A stretch of DNA of 64,000 nt from assembly GCF_051380875.1 (NCBI RefSeq), contig NZ_JBNYXW010000007.1, positions 186,001-250,000 of the forward strand. The letters run 5' to 3'. The notes beneath the pieces are model-generated. The model searched no databases. It was not told the origin of the DNA and saw only the letters and a list, made by a program, of their open reading frames with translations. Shown here piece after piece: positions 35,637 to 44,563 of this stretch (position 1 is its first letter; the number at the start of each line of letters is the position of its first letter). The position numbers and the translations under genes were made by a program. The stretch is from Janthinobacterium sp051380875 (GTDB taxonomy: Bacteria; Pseudomonadota; Gammaproteobacteria; Burkholderiales; Burkholderiaceae_D).

Positions 35637-36125
35637 TCAGAGTTTGCTGATGGCCTGGTCGGCCACTGTCGCCAGATAGTCCTGCGCCGGCCCGCGTCCG
35701 GGCACGACGATGGCGGGCGCCAGGGCAAGCAGCGGCACCAGCACGAAGGCGCGTTCGGTCAGGCGCGGATGGGGCACGTTCAAGCTGGGGCTGGCAATTT
35801 GCGCGTCGCCATATAGCAGCAAGTCCAGGTCCAGCGTACGCGGGGCGTTGCGGTAAGGCCGCTCGCGCCCGTGCGCCGTTTCGATGGCGTGCAGCGCCAG
35901 CAAAAGGTCCTCAGCCGGCAGGGTGGTCGTGATGCGCGCCACGGCGTTGATGTAATCGTCGCCGCTGGAATCGATGGGCGCCGTGCGGTAGCTGGCCGAG
36001 GTGTCCACCAGTGACGCGCCGGGCAGGCGCGCCAGGCGCGCAATCGCATCTTGCACGTTGGCGCGTGCGTCGCCCAGGTTCGCCCCGATACCGATGTAAG
36101 CGGTAACTTGTGCAAGTGCGTCCAT
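35637..36125 (-). CDS. folK: 2-amino-4-hydroxy-6-hydroxymethyldihydropteridine pyrophosphokinase
   Basis: The 162-residue enzyme activates the pterin in folate synthesis. It shows AYIGIGANLGD at the N-terminus, the TAPIDSSGDDYINAVA block and the signature RTLDLDLLLYGD. Its ATG overlaps the pcnB stop codon by one base (TAATG), so it is translationally coupled to pcnB, an order common in Burkholderiales. Confidence 0.95.
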   Translation of the reverse strand: MDALAQVTAYIGIGANLGDARANVQDAIARLARLPGASLVDTSASYRTAPIDSSGDDYINAVARITTTLPAEDLLLALHAIETAHGRERPYRNAPRTLDLDLLLYGDAQIASPSLNVPHPRLTERAFVLVPLLALAPAIVVPGRGPAQDYLATVADQAISKL

Positions 36126-37501
36126 TATTCGTCGCTGCTGCTGCCAGTGGCCGAGCCGCCGCCCGTGCCGGTTTTGCTGCGCGTGCTGCGCCGTGGCGGA
36201 CGTTTTTTCTTGACGGCGCCTGGCGCCGCATTGGCGCTGACCAGCAGCGCTTCGCGCGTTTCCTCGTCGCCTTCATAGAACGCGGTCCACCATTCGCCGA
36301 TTTCCATGTCGATCTCGCCCGAGGCGCAGCGCAGCAGCAGGAAGTCGTAGCCGGCGCGGAAGCGCAAGTGTTCCAGCAATTTGTGCGGCGCCTTGCCGAC
36401 ACGGCGCTCAAAGCGCGGCTGCATCGACCAGATGTCACGCATGTCGGAGCCGATCTTGCGCTGCAATGCCAGTTTTTCCGTCTGCGAATCGAGCACGTCA
36501 TCGGCCGCCAGGTGCAGCGCGGGGATCGTCGATTCGCCTGCGGCGCGGTAGGCCGTCCATTTTTCCAGCACCTGGTGCCACAGCAGCGAGGCAAACAGAA
36601 AGCCCGGCGAGACGGTCTTGCCGGCGGCAATGCGGGCGTCCGTGGCGTCCAGCGCCAGGGTGACGAATTTCGCGCCCAGCGGCTGCTCCAGTACCACGTC
36701 GAGCAGCGGCAGCAGGCCGTGATGCAAGCCTTCCTTGCGCAGCTGCTGCAGGCAGGCCAGCGCGTGGCCGCTCATCAGGAGTTTCAGCATTTCGTCGAAC
36801 ACGCGCGGCGCTGGCACATTGTTGATCAGCGGCGCCATGATGGGAATCGGTGCGGCGGTGGCCGGCTCGATGGTAAATTTCAGCTTGGCAGCGAAGCGCA
36901 CCACGCGCAGCATGCGCACGGGGTCTTCGCGGTAGCGCTCTTCCGGTTTGCCAATCATGCGCAAGGTCTGGGCGCGGATGTCTTCCACGCCGCCATGGTA
37001 GTCCAGCAATTCCTGCGTGGCCGGGTTGTAGTACATGGCGTTGATGGTGAAGTCGCGGCGCAGCGCATCTTCGTGCTGCAAGCCAAACGTGTTGTCGCGC
37101 AGGACGCGGCCATGTTCATCCTTCGGCGCGGAATCGGCGCCGGCGCCGCGGAAGGTCGTCACTTCCAGCAGATCCTGGCCGAACATCACGTGCACGATCT
37201 GGAAGCGCTTGCCGATGATGAAGGCGCGGCGGAACAGCCGCTTGACCTGTTCCGGCGTGGCGTTGGTGGCGATGTCGAAGTCTTTCGGCTTCACGCCCAG
37301 CAGCAGGTCGCGCACGGCGCCGCCCACGACGAAGGCTTCGAAGCCCGCTTCCTGCAGGCTGCTGGTGACGCGGATGGCATTCGACGACACCAGTTTCGGG
37401 TCGATTCCGTGTTGCGCGGGACCCAGCACGACGGGTGCCGTGGTGTCGCGCGCTGCCTCTTTTTTAACGCCGAGGATCTTGCGGATGAGTTTTTTAATCA
37501 T
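36125..37501 (-). CDS. pcnB: Poly(A) polymerase I
   Basis: The 458-residue nucleotidyltransferase adds poly(A) tails that promote RNA decay. The class II motif FVVGGAVRDLLLGVKPKDFD lies near residue 55, followed by the RRDFTINAMYYN region and the PcnB-type RNA-binding helices. The C-terminus carries a basic tail (KKKRPPRRSTRSK) and a Gly/Ser end, typical of PcnB rather than CCA-adding enzyme. It overlaps the upstream HAD gene by 8 bases. Confidence 0.93.
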   Translation of the reverse strand: MIKKLIRKILGVKKEAARDTTAPVVLGPAQHGIDPKLVSSNAIRVTSSLQEAGFEAFVVGGAVRDLLLGVKPKDFDIATNATPEQVKRLFRRAFIIGKRFQIVHVMFGQDLLEVTTFRGAGADSAPKDEHGRVLRDNTFGLQHEDALRRDFTINAMYYNPATQELLDYHGGVEDIRAQTLRMIGKPEERYREDPVRMLRVVRFAAKLKFTIEPATAAPIPIMAPLINNVPAPRVFDEMLKLLMSGHALACLQQLRKEGLHHGLLPLLDVVLEQPLGAKFVTLALDATDARIAAGKTVSPGFLFASLLWHQVLEKWTAYRAAGESTIPALHLAADDVLDSQTEKLALQRKIGSDMRDIWSMQPRFERRVGKAPHKLLEHLRFRAGYDFLLLRCASGEIDMEIGEWWTAFYEGDEETREALLVSANAAPGAVKKKRPPRRSTRSKTGTGGGSATGSSSDE

Positions 37502-38168
37502 TGAATAAGTGGAGTGATGGCCAGCCGTGGAGGGATGCGTGTGCGCTCAAAGCGGCATTGGGATTGGTCGCGACAGGGTGGGTAACGACCGACAGCAAGG
37601 GAATGTCATTGTGTGAATCGCTGTAGAAATAGCTGCGCTCGAACTGCCCCAGTTCCTTGCCCATTTTTTCCAGCCAGGCATGGGTGTGGGTCAGCTTGCC
37701 GGCGCCCAAGGTGGGCGTACCGAGCAGCTTGCCGGTGACATTGCCCTCGTCGTCATATTCGGGCATGGCGGCCAGCAAATGCTCGACGCCCAGCGCATCG
37801 GCGATGGGTTTGGTGATGAAATGGTTGGTTGCCGTGACGATGGCCAGCAAATCGCCCGCGTCCTGGTGCTGTTTCAGCAAGGCCACGACTTCCGGGCGGA
37901 TCGCCGGCAAGACCACTTCGGCCATGAATTGCTGGTGCAGCGCTGCGAGGCGCGCGCGCGGGAATTGCGCCAGGGTACCGAGCGAAAATTCCAGGTATTC
38001 CACCGGGTCGAGCGTGCCGGCCTGGTACTGCGCGAAAAATTCGTTGTTGCGGCGGGTGAATTGGGCGGCGTCCACGGCACCGATGCGTACCAGGAACTCG
38101 CCCCACTCGTGATCCGAGTCGATGGGCAGCAGGGTGTGGTCGAGGTCAAACAGGGCCAGATTCATCAT
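37494..38168 (-). CDS. HAD-IB family phosphatase (SerB-like)
   Basis: The 224-residue hydrolase has motif I LALFDLDHTLLP (Asp8, Asp10), motif II TATNHFIT and motif III YFYSDSHNDIPLL. This fits the HAD-IB subfamily related to phosphoserine phosphatase and found between hda and pcnB in Burkholderiales. The substrate is unknown. Its start overlaps the hda end by 4 bases (ATGA), and its end overlaps pcnB by 8 bases. Confidence 0.9.
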   Translation of the reverse strand: MMNLALFDLDHTLLPIDSDHEWGEFLVRIGAVDAAQFTRRNNEFFAQYQAGTLDPVEYLEFSLGTLAQFPRARLAALHQQFMAEVVLPAIRPEVVALLKQHQDAGDLLAIVTATNHFITKPIADALGVEHLLAAMPEYDDEGNVTGKLLGTPTLGAGKLTHTHAWLEKMGKELGQFERSYFYSDSHNDIPLLSVVTHPVATNPNAALSAHASLHGWPSLHLFND

Positions 38169-38833
38169 TCTTTCGCTTCCGCCTGCAGCAGCTCGCGCAA
38201 TAAAGGCAAGGTGATCGGGCGTTGGGTTTCAAGGGAGTAGAGGTCGAGAGAGTCCAGCATCGTCGACAGCGAACGCATGTCGCGCCGGAAATGGGACAGC
38301 AGATAGGGTAACACGCCCGGCGACAAGGTCAAGCCGCGGGTGGTGGCCGCCTGGGTCAGGGCGGCGATTTTTTCATCGTCGGTCAAGCCGTGAATCTGAT
38401 AGATCAAGCCCCAGCCCATGCGCGTGCGCAAGTCTTCGCGCACGGGCAGCACGGCGGGCGGCACGGCGCCGCTGCACACCATGTAAGCCTGGTTGGCGCG
38501 AATTTCATTGAACAGGGCAAAGGCGTCGATCTGCGCCAGCGGCGAGAGTTTTTCGCAATCGTCGAGCAGGTACAGGTCGACCTCTGGCGAGTAGACGAAT
38601 TCGGACTCGATCGAGAACGGCGAAATGTAGCGCGCGCGCTCGGTGCTGGCCAGGGCCTTGAGCAGATGGCTCTTGCCGGCGGCCAGTTCGCCCCACAGGT
38701 AGGCAAAATGTTCGCGCGACGTGCGCGCGGCGAACTGGCGCATCAGCTGCGCCACTTCGGCATTCTGTCCCACCTCGAAGGTATCGAGGCTGTGCGCCTG
38801 GTCTGTGCCTAAATCGAGCACCAGTTGTTTCAT
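38165..38833 (-). CDS. hda: DnaA regulatory inactivator Hda
   Basis: The 222-residue DnaA-like AAA+ protein promotes ATP hydrolysis by DnaA on sliding clamps to limit re-initiation. It opens with the clamp-binding MKQLVLDLGTD and has a Walker A region AYLWGELAAGKSHLLKAL and Walker B VDLYLLDDCEKL. It has no DNA-binding domain IV, in line with Hda. The next gene overlaps by 4 bases. Confidence 0.93.
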   Translation of the reverse strand: MKQLVLDLGTDQAHSLDTFEVGQNAEVAQLMRQFAARTSREHFAYLWGELAAGKSHLLKALASTERARYISPFSIESEFVYSPEVDLYLLDDCEKLSPLAQIDAFALFNEIRANQAYMVCSGAVPPAVLPVREDLRTRMGWGLIYQIHGLTDDEKIAALTQAATTRGLTLSPGVLPYLLSHFRRDMRSLSTMLDSLDLYSLETQRPITLPLLRELLQAEAKE

Positions 38834-38909
38834 GGCGTACGCCCTGTCCTGTTTTTCATTACTGCGTGTGCATCGTGGTGTTGCTAGGTTGATATGATAT
38901 CTGCTTTTA

Positions 38910-39992
38910 TTATGTATTATAGAAGCTGCTGGACAGGTAGTGGCGTCTTAGATGCTTAAAAGCGACCATCAAGACGGCGGAAGCGGGTAAAGCGAGCAAA
39001 ACGCCGACGAAACCAAACAATTGTCCAAAGGCCAATAAAGCGAAAATCACGGCCAGGGGATTCAAGCCGATGCGCTCGCCCACCAGGCGCGGGGTGAGGA
39101 AAAATCCTTCGATGACCTGGCCGCAGCCGTAGATGACGGCGACGGCGATCACGCCGCTCCAGTCGGCAAATTGCAGCAGGGCGGCGATCAGGGCCAGCAT
39201 CAGGCCCAGGCCGAAGCCCAGATAGGGAATGAATACCAGCAAGCCGGTGATGATGCCCACCGGCAATGCGACTTCGAAGCCGGCGATGGCCAACGCGGCC
39301 GAGTAATAGGTGGCCAGCACCAGCATGACCAGCAATTGGCCGCGCAGGTATTGCGCCAGCAGGGTATCGACTTCCTGCGCCATGCCCACCGTGCGCCCGA
39401 CCCAGCGGCGCGGCACGGCGCCGGCGATGCGCGCCAGCATCGGATGCCAGTCCAGCAACAAATAGAACAGCACCACGGGAATGAGCACCACGGTGGCCAG
39501 CCAGCCCAGCACCGCCGTGCCGCCGATGCGCGCCGACGCCAGCACCGTGCTCCAGATTTCATCGCCGCTGGTGGCCATCTGCTGGCTCAGCATGCGCTTG
39601 ATGCCCGTACCGTCCAGGCGTACGCGGATGCCCAGGTCGCGCAGTTTTGGCGCCAGGAAGTCATTCGCCTTGTTCAGGAACTGCGGGATCTGCGCCTGCA
39701 GCAATGGGATTTCCTTTTGCAGCACGGGCACGACGATCAAGACCAGCGCCGTAATGGCGAGGAAAAACAACACTACGACCAGCAGCACGGCCAGCGGGCG
39801 CGGCAGGTAAAAGCGCCTGTAGTGCAGGCGCTGTAATCGGTCCACGCCGGGATTGAGCACGTAGGCGAGGATGGCGGCGGCCAGGAAGGGCGTCAGGATG
39901 GGCCCCAGGCTGGCCAGCAAGAGTAGAAATGCCAGCCAGACCGCGATCCAAAATGCTGTTTGCTTCTGTTCGGCAGTGATCGGGAATGGCAT
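38910..39992 (-). CDS. AI-2E family transporter (PerM-like permease)
   Basis: The 360-residue inner membrane protein has paired N-terminal spans, a long periplasmic or amphipathic middle section (about 90-165) and a C-terminal bundle with PVGIITGLLVFIPYLGFGLG and LTPRLVGERIGLNPLAVIFA, hallmarks of the AI-2E exporter family. Real substrates are mostly unknown. The start at 39992 gives MPFPITAEQK; a longer frame to 40082 runs into the purM promoter. It is divergent from purM. Confidence 0.9.
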   Translation of the reverse strand: MPFPITAEQKQTAFWIAVWLAFLLLLASLGPILTPFLAAAILAYVLNPGVDRLQRLHYRRFYLPRPLAVLLVVVLFFLAITALVLIVVPVLQKEIPLLQAQIPQFLNKANDFLAPKLRDLGIRVRLDGTGIKRMLSQQMATSGDEIWSTVLASARIGGTAVLGWLATVVLIPVVLFYLLLDWHPMLARIAGAVPRRWVGRTVGMAQEVDTLLAQYLRGQLLVMLVLATYYSAALAIAGFEVALPVGIITGLLVFIPYLGFGLGLMLALIAALLQFADWSGVIAVAVIYGCGQVIEGFFLTPRLVGERIGLNPLAVIFALLAFGQLFGFVGVLLALPASAVLMVAFKHLRRHYLSSSFYNT

Positions 39993-40179
39993 GTAGTTTG
40001 GCTTTTGCGTTAAAAAAAGGCAGTTAATTACGAAAGTGCGGGGGCAGTTTGATAAAATAGCGGCTTGATCGACCGAATTCACCAGTTGGCTACGCGCCGC
40101 GGGATGTCAAAAACATCCATGCGCGCGCGTGCCAGCGGGTATCCGCCTTCTATTTTACCGCCTCCGCTGCCACCACACC

Positions 40180-41223
40180 ATGAACCAGACTCCTAATGTT
40201 TCCCTTTCCTACCGTGATGCTGGCGTCGATATCGACGCAGGCGACGCTTTAGTCGAAGCAATCAAGCCGTTTGCCAAGCGCACCCTGCGCGAAGGCGTGA
40301 TGGGCGGCCTGGGCGGTTTTGGCGCCATGTTCGAAATCAGCAAGAAGTACAAGGAGCCTGTGCTGGTCTCCGGCACCGACGGCGTGGGCACCAAATTGCG
40401 CCTGGCGTTCGAACTGAACCGCCACGACACGGTCGGCATCGACCTGGTCGCCATGAGCGTTAACGACATCCTGGTGCAGGGTGCCGAGCCACTGTTCTTC
40501 CTCGACTACTTCGCTTGCGGCAAGCTCGACGTGGCCATCGCCACCGACGTCATCAAGGGCATCGCCCAGGGTTGCGAACAAGCCGGTTGCGCGCTGATCG
40601 GCGGCGAAACGGCGGAAATGCCGAGCATGTACCCGGCCGGCGAATACGACCTGGCAGGTTTTGCCGTCGGCGCCGTGGAAAAATCGAAAATCATCGACGG
40701 CACCAAGATCGCTCCGGGCGACGTGGTGCTGGGCCTGGCTTCGTCGGGCGTGCATTCGAACGGTTACTCGCTGGTACGCAAGATCATCGAAGTGGCCAAG
40801 CCGGACCTGGAAGGCGACTTCCACGGCCGCAAGCTGGCCGACGTGCTGATGCAGCCAACGCGCATCTACGTCAAACCGCTGCTGGCGCTGATGGATGCCA
40901 TGGAAGTCAAAGGCATGGTGCACATCACCGGTGGCGGCCTGGTGGAAAACATCCCGCGCGTGCTGCAGCCAGGCCTGGTGGCCGAGCTGGACTCGAAGGC
41001 ATGGACCATGCCACCGCTGTTTACGTGGCTGCAACAGCACGGCGGCGTGGCTGACGCCGAAATGCACCGTGTCTTCAACTGCGGCATCGGCATGACGGTC
41101 ATCGTTTCGCAGGAAAACGCCGACGCCGCCATCGCGCAGCTTGCCGCGGCCGGCGAAAGCGTCTCGCGCATCGGCACCATCCGCGCCCGCGTGGGTGACG
41201 AGCACCAAACGATTGTGATCTAA
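40180..41223 (+). CDS. purM: Phosphoribosylformylglycinamidine cyclo-ligase (AIR synthetase)
   Basis: The 347-residue enzyme closes the imidazole ring in purine synthesis. It has the family N-terminus LSYRDAGVDIDAGDALVEAI, the ATP-binding GTDGVGTKL and ALIGGETAEMPSMY, and the C-terminal GGGLVENIPRVL. Length equals the family norm. The ATG at 40180 is preferred to one 51 bases upstream. A bidirectional terminator follows. Confidence 0.97.
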   Translation: MNQTPNVSLSYRDAGVDIDAGDALVEAIKPFAKRTLREGVMGGLGGFGAMFEISKKYKEPVLVSGTDGVGTKLRLAFELNRHDTVGIDLVAMSVNDILVQGAEPLFFLDYFACGKLDVAIATDVIKGIAQGCEQAGCALIGGETAEMPSMYPAGEYDLAGFAVGAVEKSKIIDGTKIAPGDVVLGLASSGVHSNGYSLVRKIIEVAKPDLEGDFHGRKLADVLMQPTRIYVKPLLALMDAMEVKGMVHITGGGLVENIPRVLQPGLVAELDSKAWTMPPLFTWLQQHGGVADAEMHRVFNCGIGMTVIVSQENADAAIAQLAAAGESVSRIGTIRARVGDEHQTIVI

Positions 41224-41245
41224 GTTTTACTTCTTCACGAAAAAA

Positions 41246-41275
41246 GCAGGCCTCTTGCGAGCGCCTGCTTTTTTT
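41246..41275. terminator. Bidirectional terminator between purM and pfk
   Basis: GCAGGC (41246-41251) and GCCTGC (41263-41268) pair and are flanked by a run of A on the left and seven T on the right. It serves the convergent purM and phosphofructokinase genes. Confidence 0.85.
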
Positions 41276-41293
41276 ACGTCCGCTGTCAGGCGA

Positions 41294-42520
41294 TTATGGG
41301 TTGAGCACCTTGGCCACTTTCGCGGCACGAAGTCGGAATGCATCGGGCATTTTTGAGCCCAGCAGTGGGCGCAAATACATGCGAAAGGCGTCCGTGATGT
41401 CGGTGCCGCTCTCGCTGATGAACTCGTCATCCATGGTGCGCGTCTTGCCCGCCACTTCCGTCAGGGGCAGCAGCTCGTAGTCGACCGAATAAAAGCCGGT
41501 GCGCTTGATGGCGACGGAACCATCGCGGTCGCCCCACATGGCGAATTGCACGGCCTTTTCGCCCACCTCGCGCGCCTCGCGCTGGTCGACGTCGGAGACG
41601 CAGCCGATGAAGGAGCGCTGCAAGTAACCGAAGGTATCGCCGCGCACGCGCTTGATGCCCAGCCTGGCCTTGATCTCGTCGCACAAGAGGTCGGCCAGTG
41701 CGCCCGTGCCCGACAGTTGCACATTGCCGTGCGCATCGCGCTCGACCTCGTTGCCGACCTTTTTGGCCAGCAGGCTGGCGATGGCCTCGCCTGAAGCATC
41801 GTGGATGCCTTCGGAGACGGCAATCACGCAGCGGCCGTATTTTTCATAGGTGGCTTTCACGTCGGCCAGGAAACTGTCAAGGACGAAGGCGCGTTCGGGC
41901 AGGTAGATCAGGTGCGGGCCGTCGTCCGGAAACTTCTTGCCCAGCGCCGAGGCGGCCGTCAGGAATCCCGCATGGCGCCCCATCACCACGCCCACATACA
42001 CGCCGGGCAGGGCAGCGTTGTCGAGGTTGGCGCCGGCAAACGCTTGCGCGACGAAACGGGCGGCGGACGGAAAGCCGGGTGTGTGGTCGCTGCCCACCAG
42101 GTCGTTGTCGATGGTTTTCGGGATGTGGATGCAGCGCAGCGGATAGCCGGCCTTGTGCGCTTCCTCGCTGACGATGCGCACCGTGTCGGACGAGTCATTG
42201 CCGCCGATGTAAAAGAAGTGCTCGATTTCGTGCGCGCGCAGCACTTCGTAGATTTTCTGGCAATACGCAATATCTGGCTTGTCGCGCGTGGAACCCAGGG
42301 CGGAAGAGGGCGTGGCGGCCACCAGTTCCAGGTTGTGGCTGGTTTCTTGCGTCAGATCAACAAACTCTTCATTGACGATGCCGCGCACGCCATGTAGCGC
42401 GCCATACACGCGCGTGACGTGCTGGAAACGCCGCGATTCGAGCACTACGCCCACCAGCGACTGGTTGATGACGGCAGTGGGGCCGCCCCCTTGGGCGACA
42501 AGAATTTTTCCAGACGGCAT
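41294..42520 (-). CDS. pfp: Diphosphate-dependent 6-phosphofructokinase
   Basis: The 408-residue enzyme phosphorylates fructose 6-phosphate reversibly. The N-terminus has LVAQGGGPTAVINQS. The residues that decide the phosphoryl donor are of the PPi type: YIGGNDSSDT in place of GGDGS, and PKTIDNDL with a Lys where ATP enzymes have Gly. A VMGRHAGFL motif and GDTFGYLQRSF follow. It stands alone, 34 bases from the end of the peptidase cluster, and may be its last gene. Confidence 0.88.
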   Translation of the reverse strand: MPSGKILVAQGGGPTAVINQSLVGVVLESRRFQHVTRVYGALHGVRGIVNEEFVDLTQETSHNLELVAATPSSALGSTRDKPDIAYCQKIYEVLRAHEIEHFFYIGGNDSSDTVRIVSEEAHKAGYPLRCIHIPKTIDNDLVGSDHTPGFPSAARFVAQAFAGANLDNAALPGVYVGVVMGRHAGFLTAASALGKKFPDDGPHLIYLPERAFVLDSFLADVKATYEKYGRCVIAVSEGIHDASGEAIASLLAKKVGNEVERDAHGNVQLSGTGALADLLCDEIKARLGIKRVRGDTFGYLQRSFIGCVSDVDQREAREVGEKAVQFAMWGDRDGSVAIKRTGFYSVDYELLPLTEVAGKTRTMDDEFISESGTDITDAFRMYLRPLLGSKMPDAFRLRAAKVAKVLNP

Positions 42521-42553
42521 GGGATTTCCTCGTAAGTGGAACGGCCCTCCAGC

Positions 42554-44563
42554 CTACTCCTTTTTGGCGGACGCGCTGTCTTTCCCGATATTTCTGTCGA
42601 GAAATTTCTCTACCCGCCCCCAGAAATCGATGCGGTTCTGCGGCAAGGTCCAGCCGTGTCCCTCTTCGTCGTACACTACCCATTCGACATCGCCGTTGTG
42701 CTGCTTGACGGCCGCATAGAACTGCTTGCCGTGGTACAGCGGCACCCGCATGTCGGCCGCGCCATACGCCAGCAGCAGGGGCTGGGTGATGCGCGCCGCC
42801 TGGGCGATGGGCGAGGTGGCCTGGAACTGGGCGGTGTTGGCTGCCCGGTCGCCGATCAGCTCCGGCATGCCGTACTGTTTCCAGTCATCACCCAGGTCCG
42901 ACTTGAAACTCCAGTGGCCGCTGTACAGCAAGTTGATGTCGGTCACGCCCACCCAGTCGATGGCGCAGCGGTACAGGTCGGGATCGTTGACCAGGCCCAT
43001 CAGGGCGGCATAGCCACCATAGCTGGCGCCGGCGATGCAGATGCGGCGCGGATCGGCGACCCCTTCGGCAATGGCCCAGCGCGCGCCGTCGGCGATGTCG
43101 TCCTGCATCTTCAAGCCCCATTGTTTCCAGCCGGCACGAAAATGCTTGCTGCCGAAGCCCGTGCTGCCGCGAAATTCCGGCTGCAGCACGGCATAGCCGC
43201 GCGAGGCGAGAAATTGCACCTGGGCATCCCATTGCCAGGAACTGCCTCGCACATACGGGCCGCCATGCACCAGCACCACCATCGGCAACTGCTTGCCAGT
43301 GCCATTCTTCGGTACGGTGAGCCAGGCTGGAATATTGAGGCCGTCGCGCGCCTTGTAGCGCAGCAGTTGTTGTTCGCTCATCTGCGCTGGCTGGATGTGC
43401 GGCTGCGTCTCGCCGATGATGCTCAACTGCCCCGTGTCGCTGTTAAACAGCAAGAATTTGCCCGGTTGCCGGTCGGAGTACGACGTCACCAGCATGAAGG
43501 GTGTGGCGGGGCGGGCCGCCAGCGAGACCAGGTTGATGGTGGATGGCAACAAGGCATCGATGCGTGCCTGGGTGGCTACCATGGCGGGGTCAAACCAGCG
43601 CGTGGCGAGCGCATCGCTCAGGTGGCGCACGCCCAGCAGCTTGTCTTGCCGCACAATCAGATTGCCGCTGAAGTCATAGCCGTCGAGCGAGATGATGGGC
43701 GTTGGCGCGATGCGCTTGCTGGCCAGGTCGTAGGCGTGCACGGACAGCGTATCGTTGCCAAGGCGGGCGCTCACGTACAAGGTGCCGTCCGGGCCGAAGG
43801 ACAGGGGCGTGAAGGCGTCGGGGCCGCCAAAGTAGGCGTCGAACTGCGCCAGCTGGCGCCAGGCGCCGCCCTCTGGCTCCCGGTACAGCACGCTTTCGAT
43901 ATTGCGCTCACGGGTGACAGCCAGGCGCGGCTCGCCATGCTGGTCCAGCAGCCAGCGCTGCACCTTGCCCGGTGGCTTGACGCTCGTGCTGCGGCCGGTG
44001 AGCGTGTCAAGCTGGCGCAGGCTCTGGTACTCGGCCTCGCCCGTCGAGGCATACACGGTGCTGCGTACGTACACAGCATTGGAATTTTGCGCGCCGCGCT
44101 GGCCCGTCAGGTAGGTATGCCAGGGCAGCAGTCTGTAGATTGAGGTGGACAGGATGGGTTCGGCGCTGCGCGCAGCGAGCTGGCGAAAGGCGCTGCCGTC
44201 GCGGTTGACGGCAAACAGGCCAGGCCCGTAGCGCAGGTCGCCGGGCGCCGTCTGGCGGTCGCGCGTATTGAGTATCAGGCGCTCTTCGTTGACCCATTCG
44301 ATGTCGCCCACGTCGACATCGCTGAATTGCGCCACGATCTTGATGCTGTTGTCGAGCAGGTTGACGACGGCCAGCCGCTCGCGCTTGTTCGCGCCGGCGA
44401 CTTTCACGGCCAGGTAGCGCGCCTCAGGCGAGAGCAGGGCGCCGCTGAATTCAGGGTTGGCAAAGAAAGCGGCCAGCGGCGGGGGCGCCGGCTGGGCGTG
44501 CGCCAAGAGGGGCGCAAGGCAGGCGGCCACCAGGGCGGCGCGCAGGAGGCGAAAGCAGGTCAT
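42554..44563 (-). CDS. Secreted S9-family prolyl-oligopeptidase-like peptidase (copy A)
   Basis: The 669-residue protein has a signal peptide (to about residue 23, LLAHAQPA), an N-terminal beta-propeller and a C-terminal alpha/beta-hydrolase with catalytic Ser514 in GASYGGY, an Asp in GAADMRVP and His in DEEGHGW. The family cleaves peptides from N-termini in the periplasm. Its ATG overlaps the stop codon of copy B (ATGA), so the two are translationally coupled. It is one of three intact tandem paralogues. Confidence 0.9.
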   Translation of the reverse strand: MTCFRLLRAALVAACLAPLLAHAQPAPPPLAAFFANPEFSGALLSPEARYLAVKVAGANKRERLAVVNLLDNSIKIVAQFSDVDVGDIEWVNEERLILNTRDRQTAPGDLRYGPGLFAVNRDGSAFRQLAARSAEPILSTSIYRLLPWHTYLTGQRGAQNSNAVYVRSTVYASTGEAEYQSLRQLDTLTGRSTSVKPPGKVQRWLLDQHGEPRLAVTRERNIESVLYREPEGGAWRQLAQFDAYFGGPDAFTPLSFGPDGTLYVSARLGNDTLSVHAYDLASKRIAPTPIISLDGYDFSGNLIVRQDKLLGVRHLSDALATRWFDPAMVATQARIDALLPSTINLVSLAARPATPFMLVTSYSDRQPGKFLLFNSDTGQLSIIGETQPHIQPAQMSEQQLLRYKARDGLNIPAWLTVPKNGTGKQLPMVVLVHGGPYVRGSSWQWDAQVQFLASRGYAVLQPEFRGSTGFGSKHFRAGWKQWGLKMQDDIADGARWAIAEGVADPRRICIAGASYGGYAALMGLVNDPDLYRCAIDWVGVTDINLLYSGHWSFKSDLGDDWKQYGMPELIGDRAANTAQFQATSPIAQAARITQPLLLAYGAADMRVPLYHGKQFYAAVKQHNGDVEWVVYDEEGHGWTLPQNRIDFWGRVEKFLDRNIGKDSASAKKE

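Noticed and set aside
42536..44143. 535-codon forward frame opposite peptidase copy A
   Set aside because: It mirrors a gene with full catalytic motifs and shows no family features itself.
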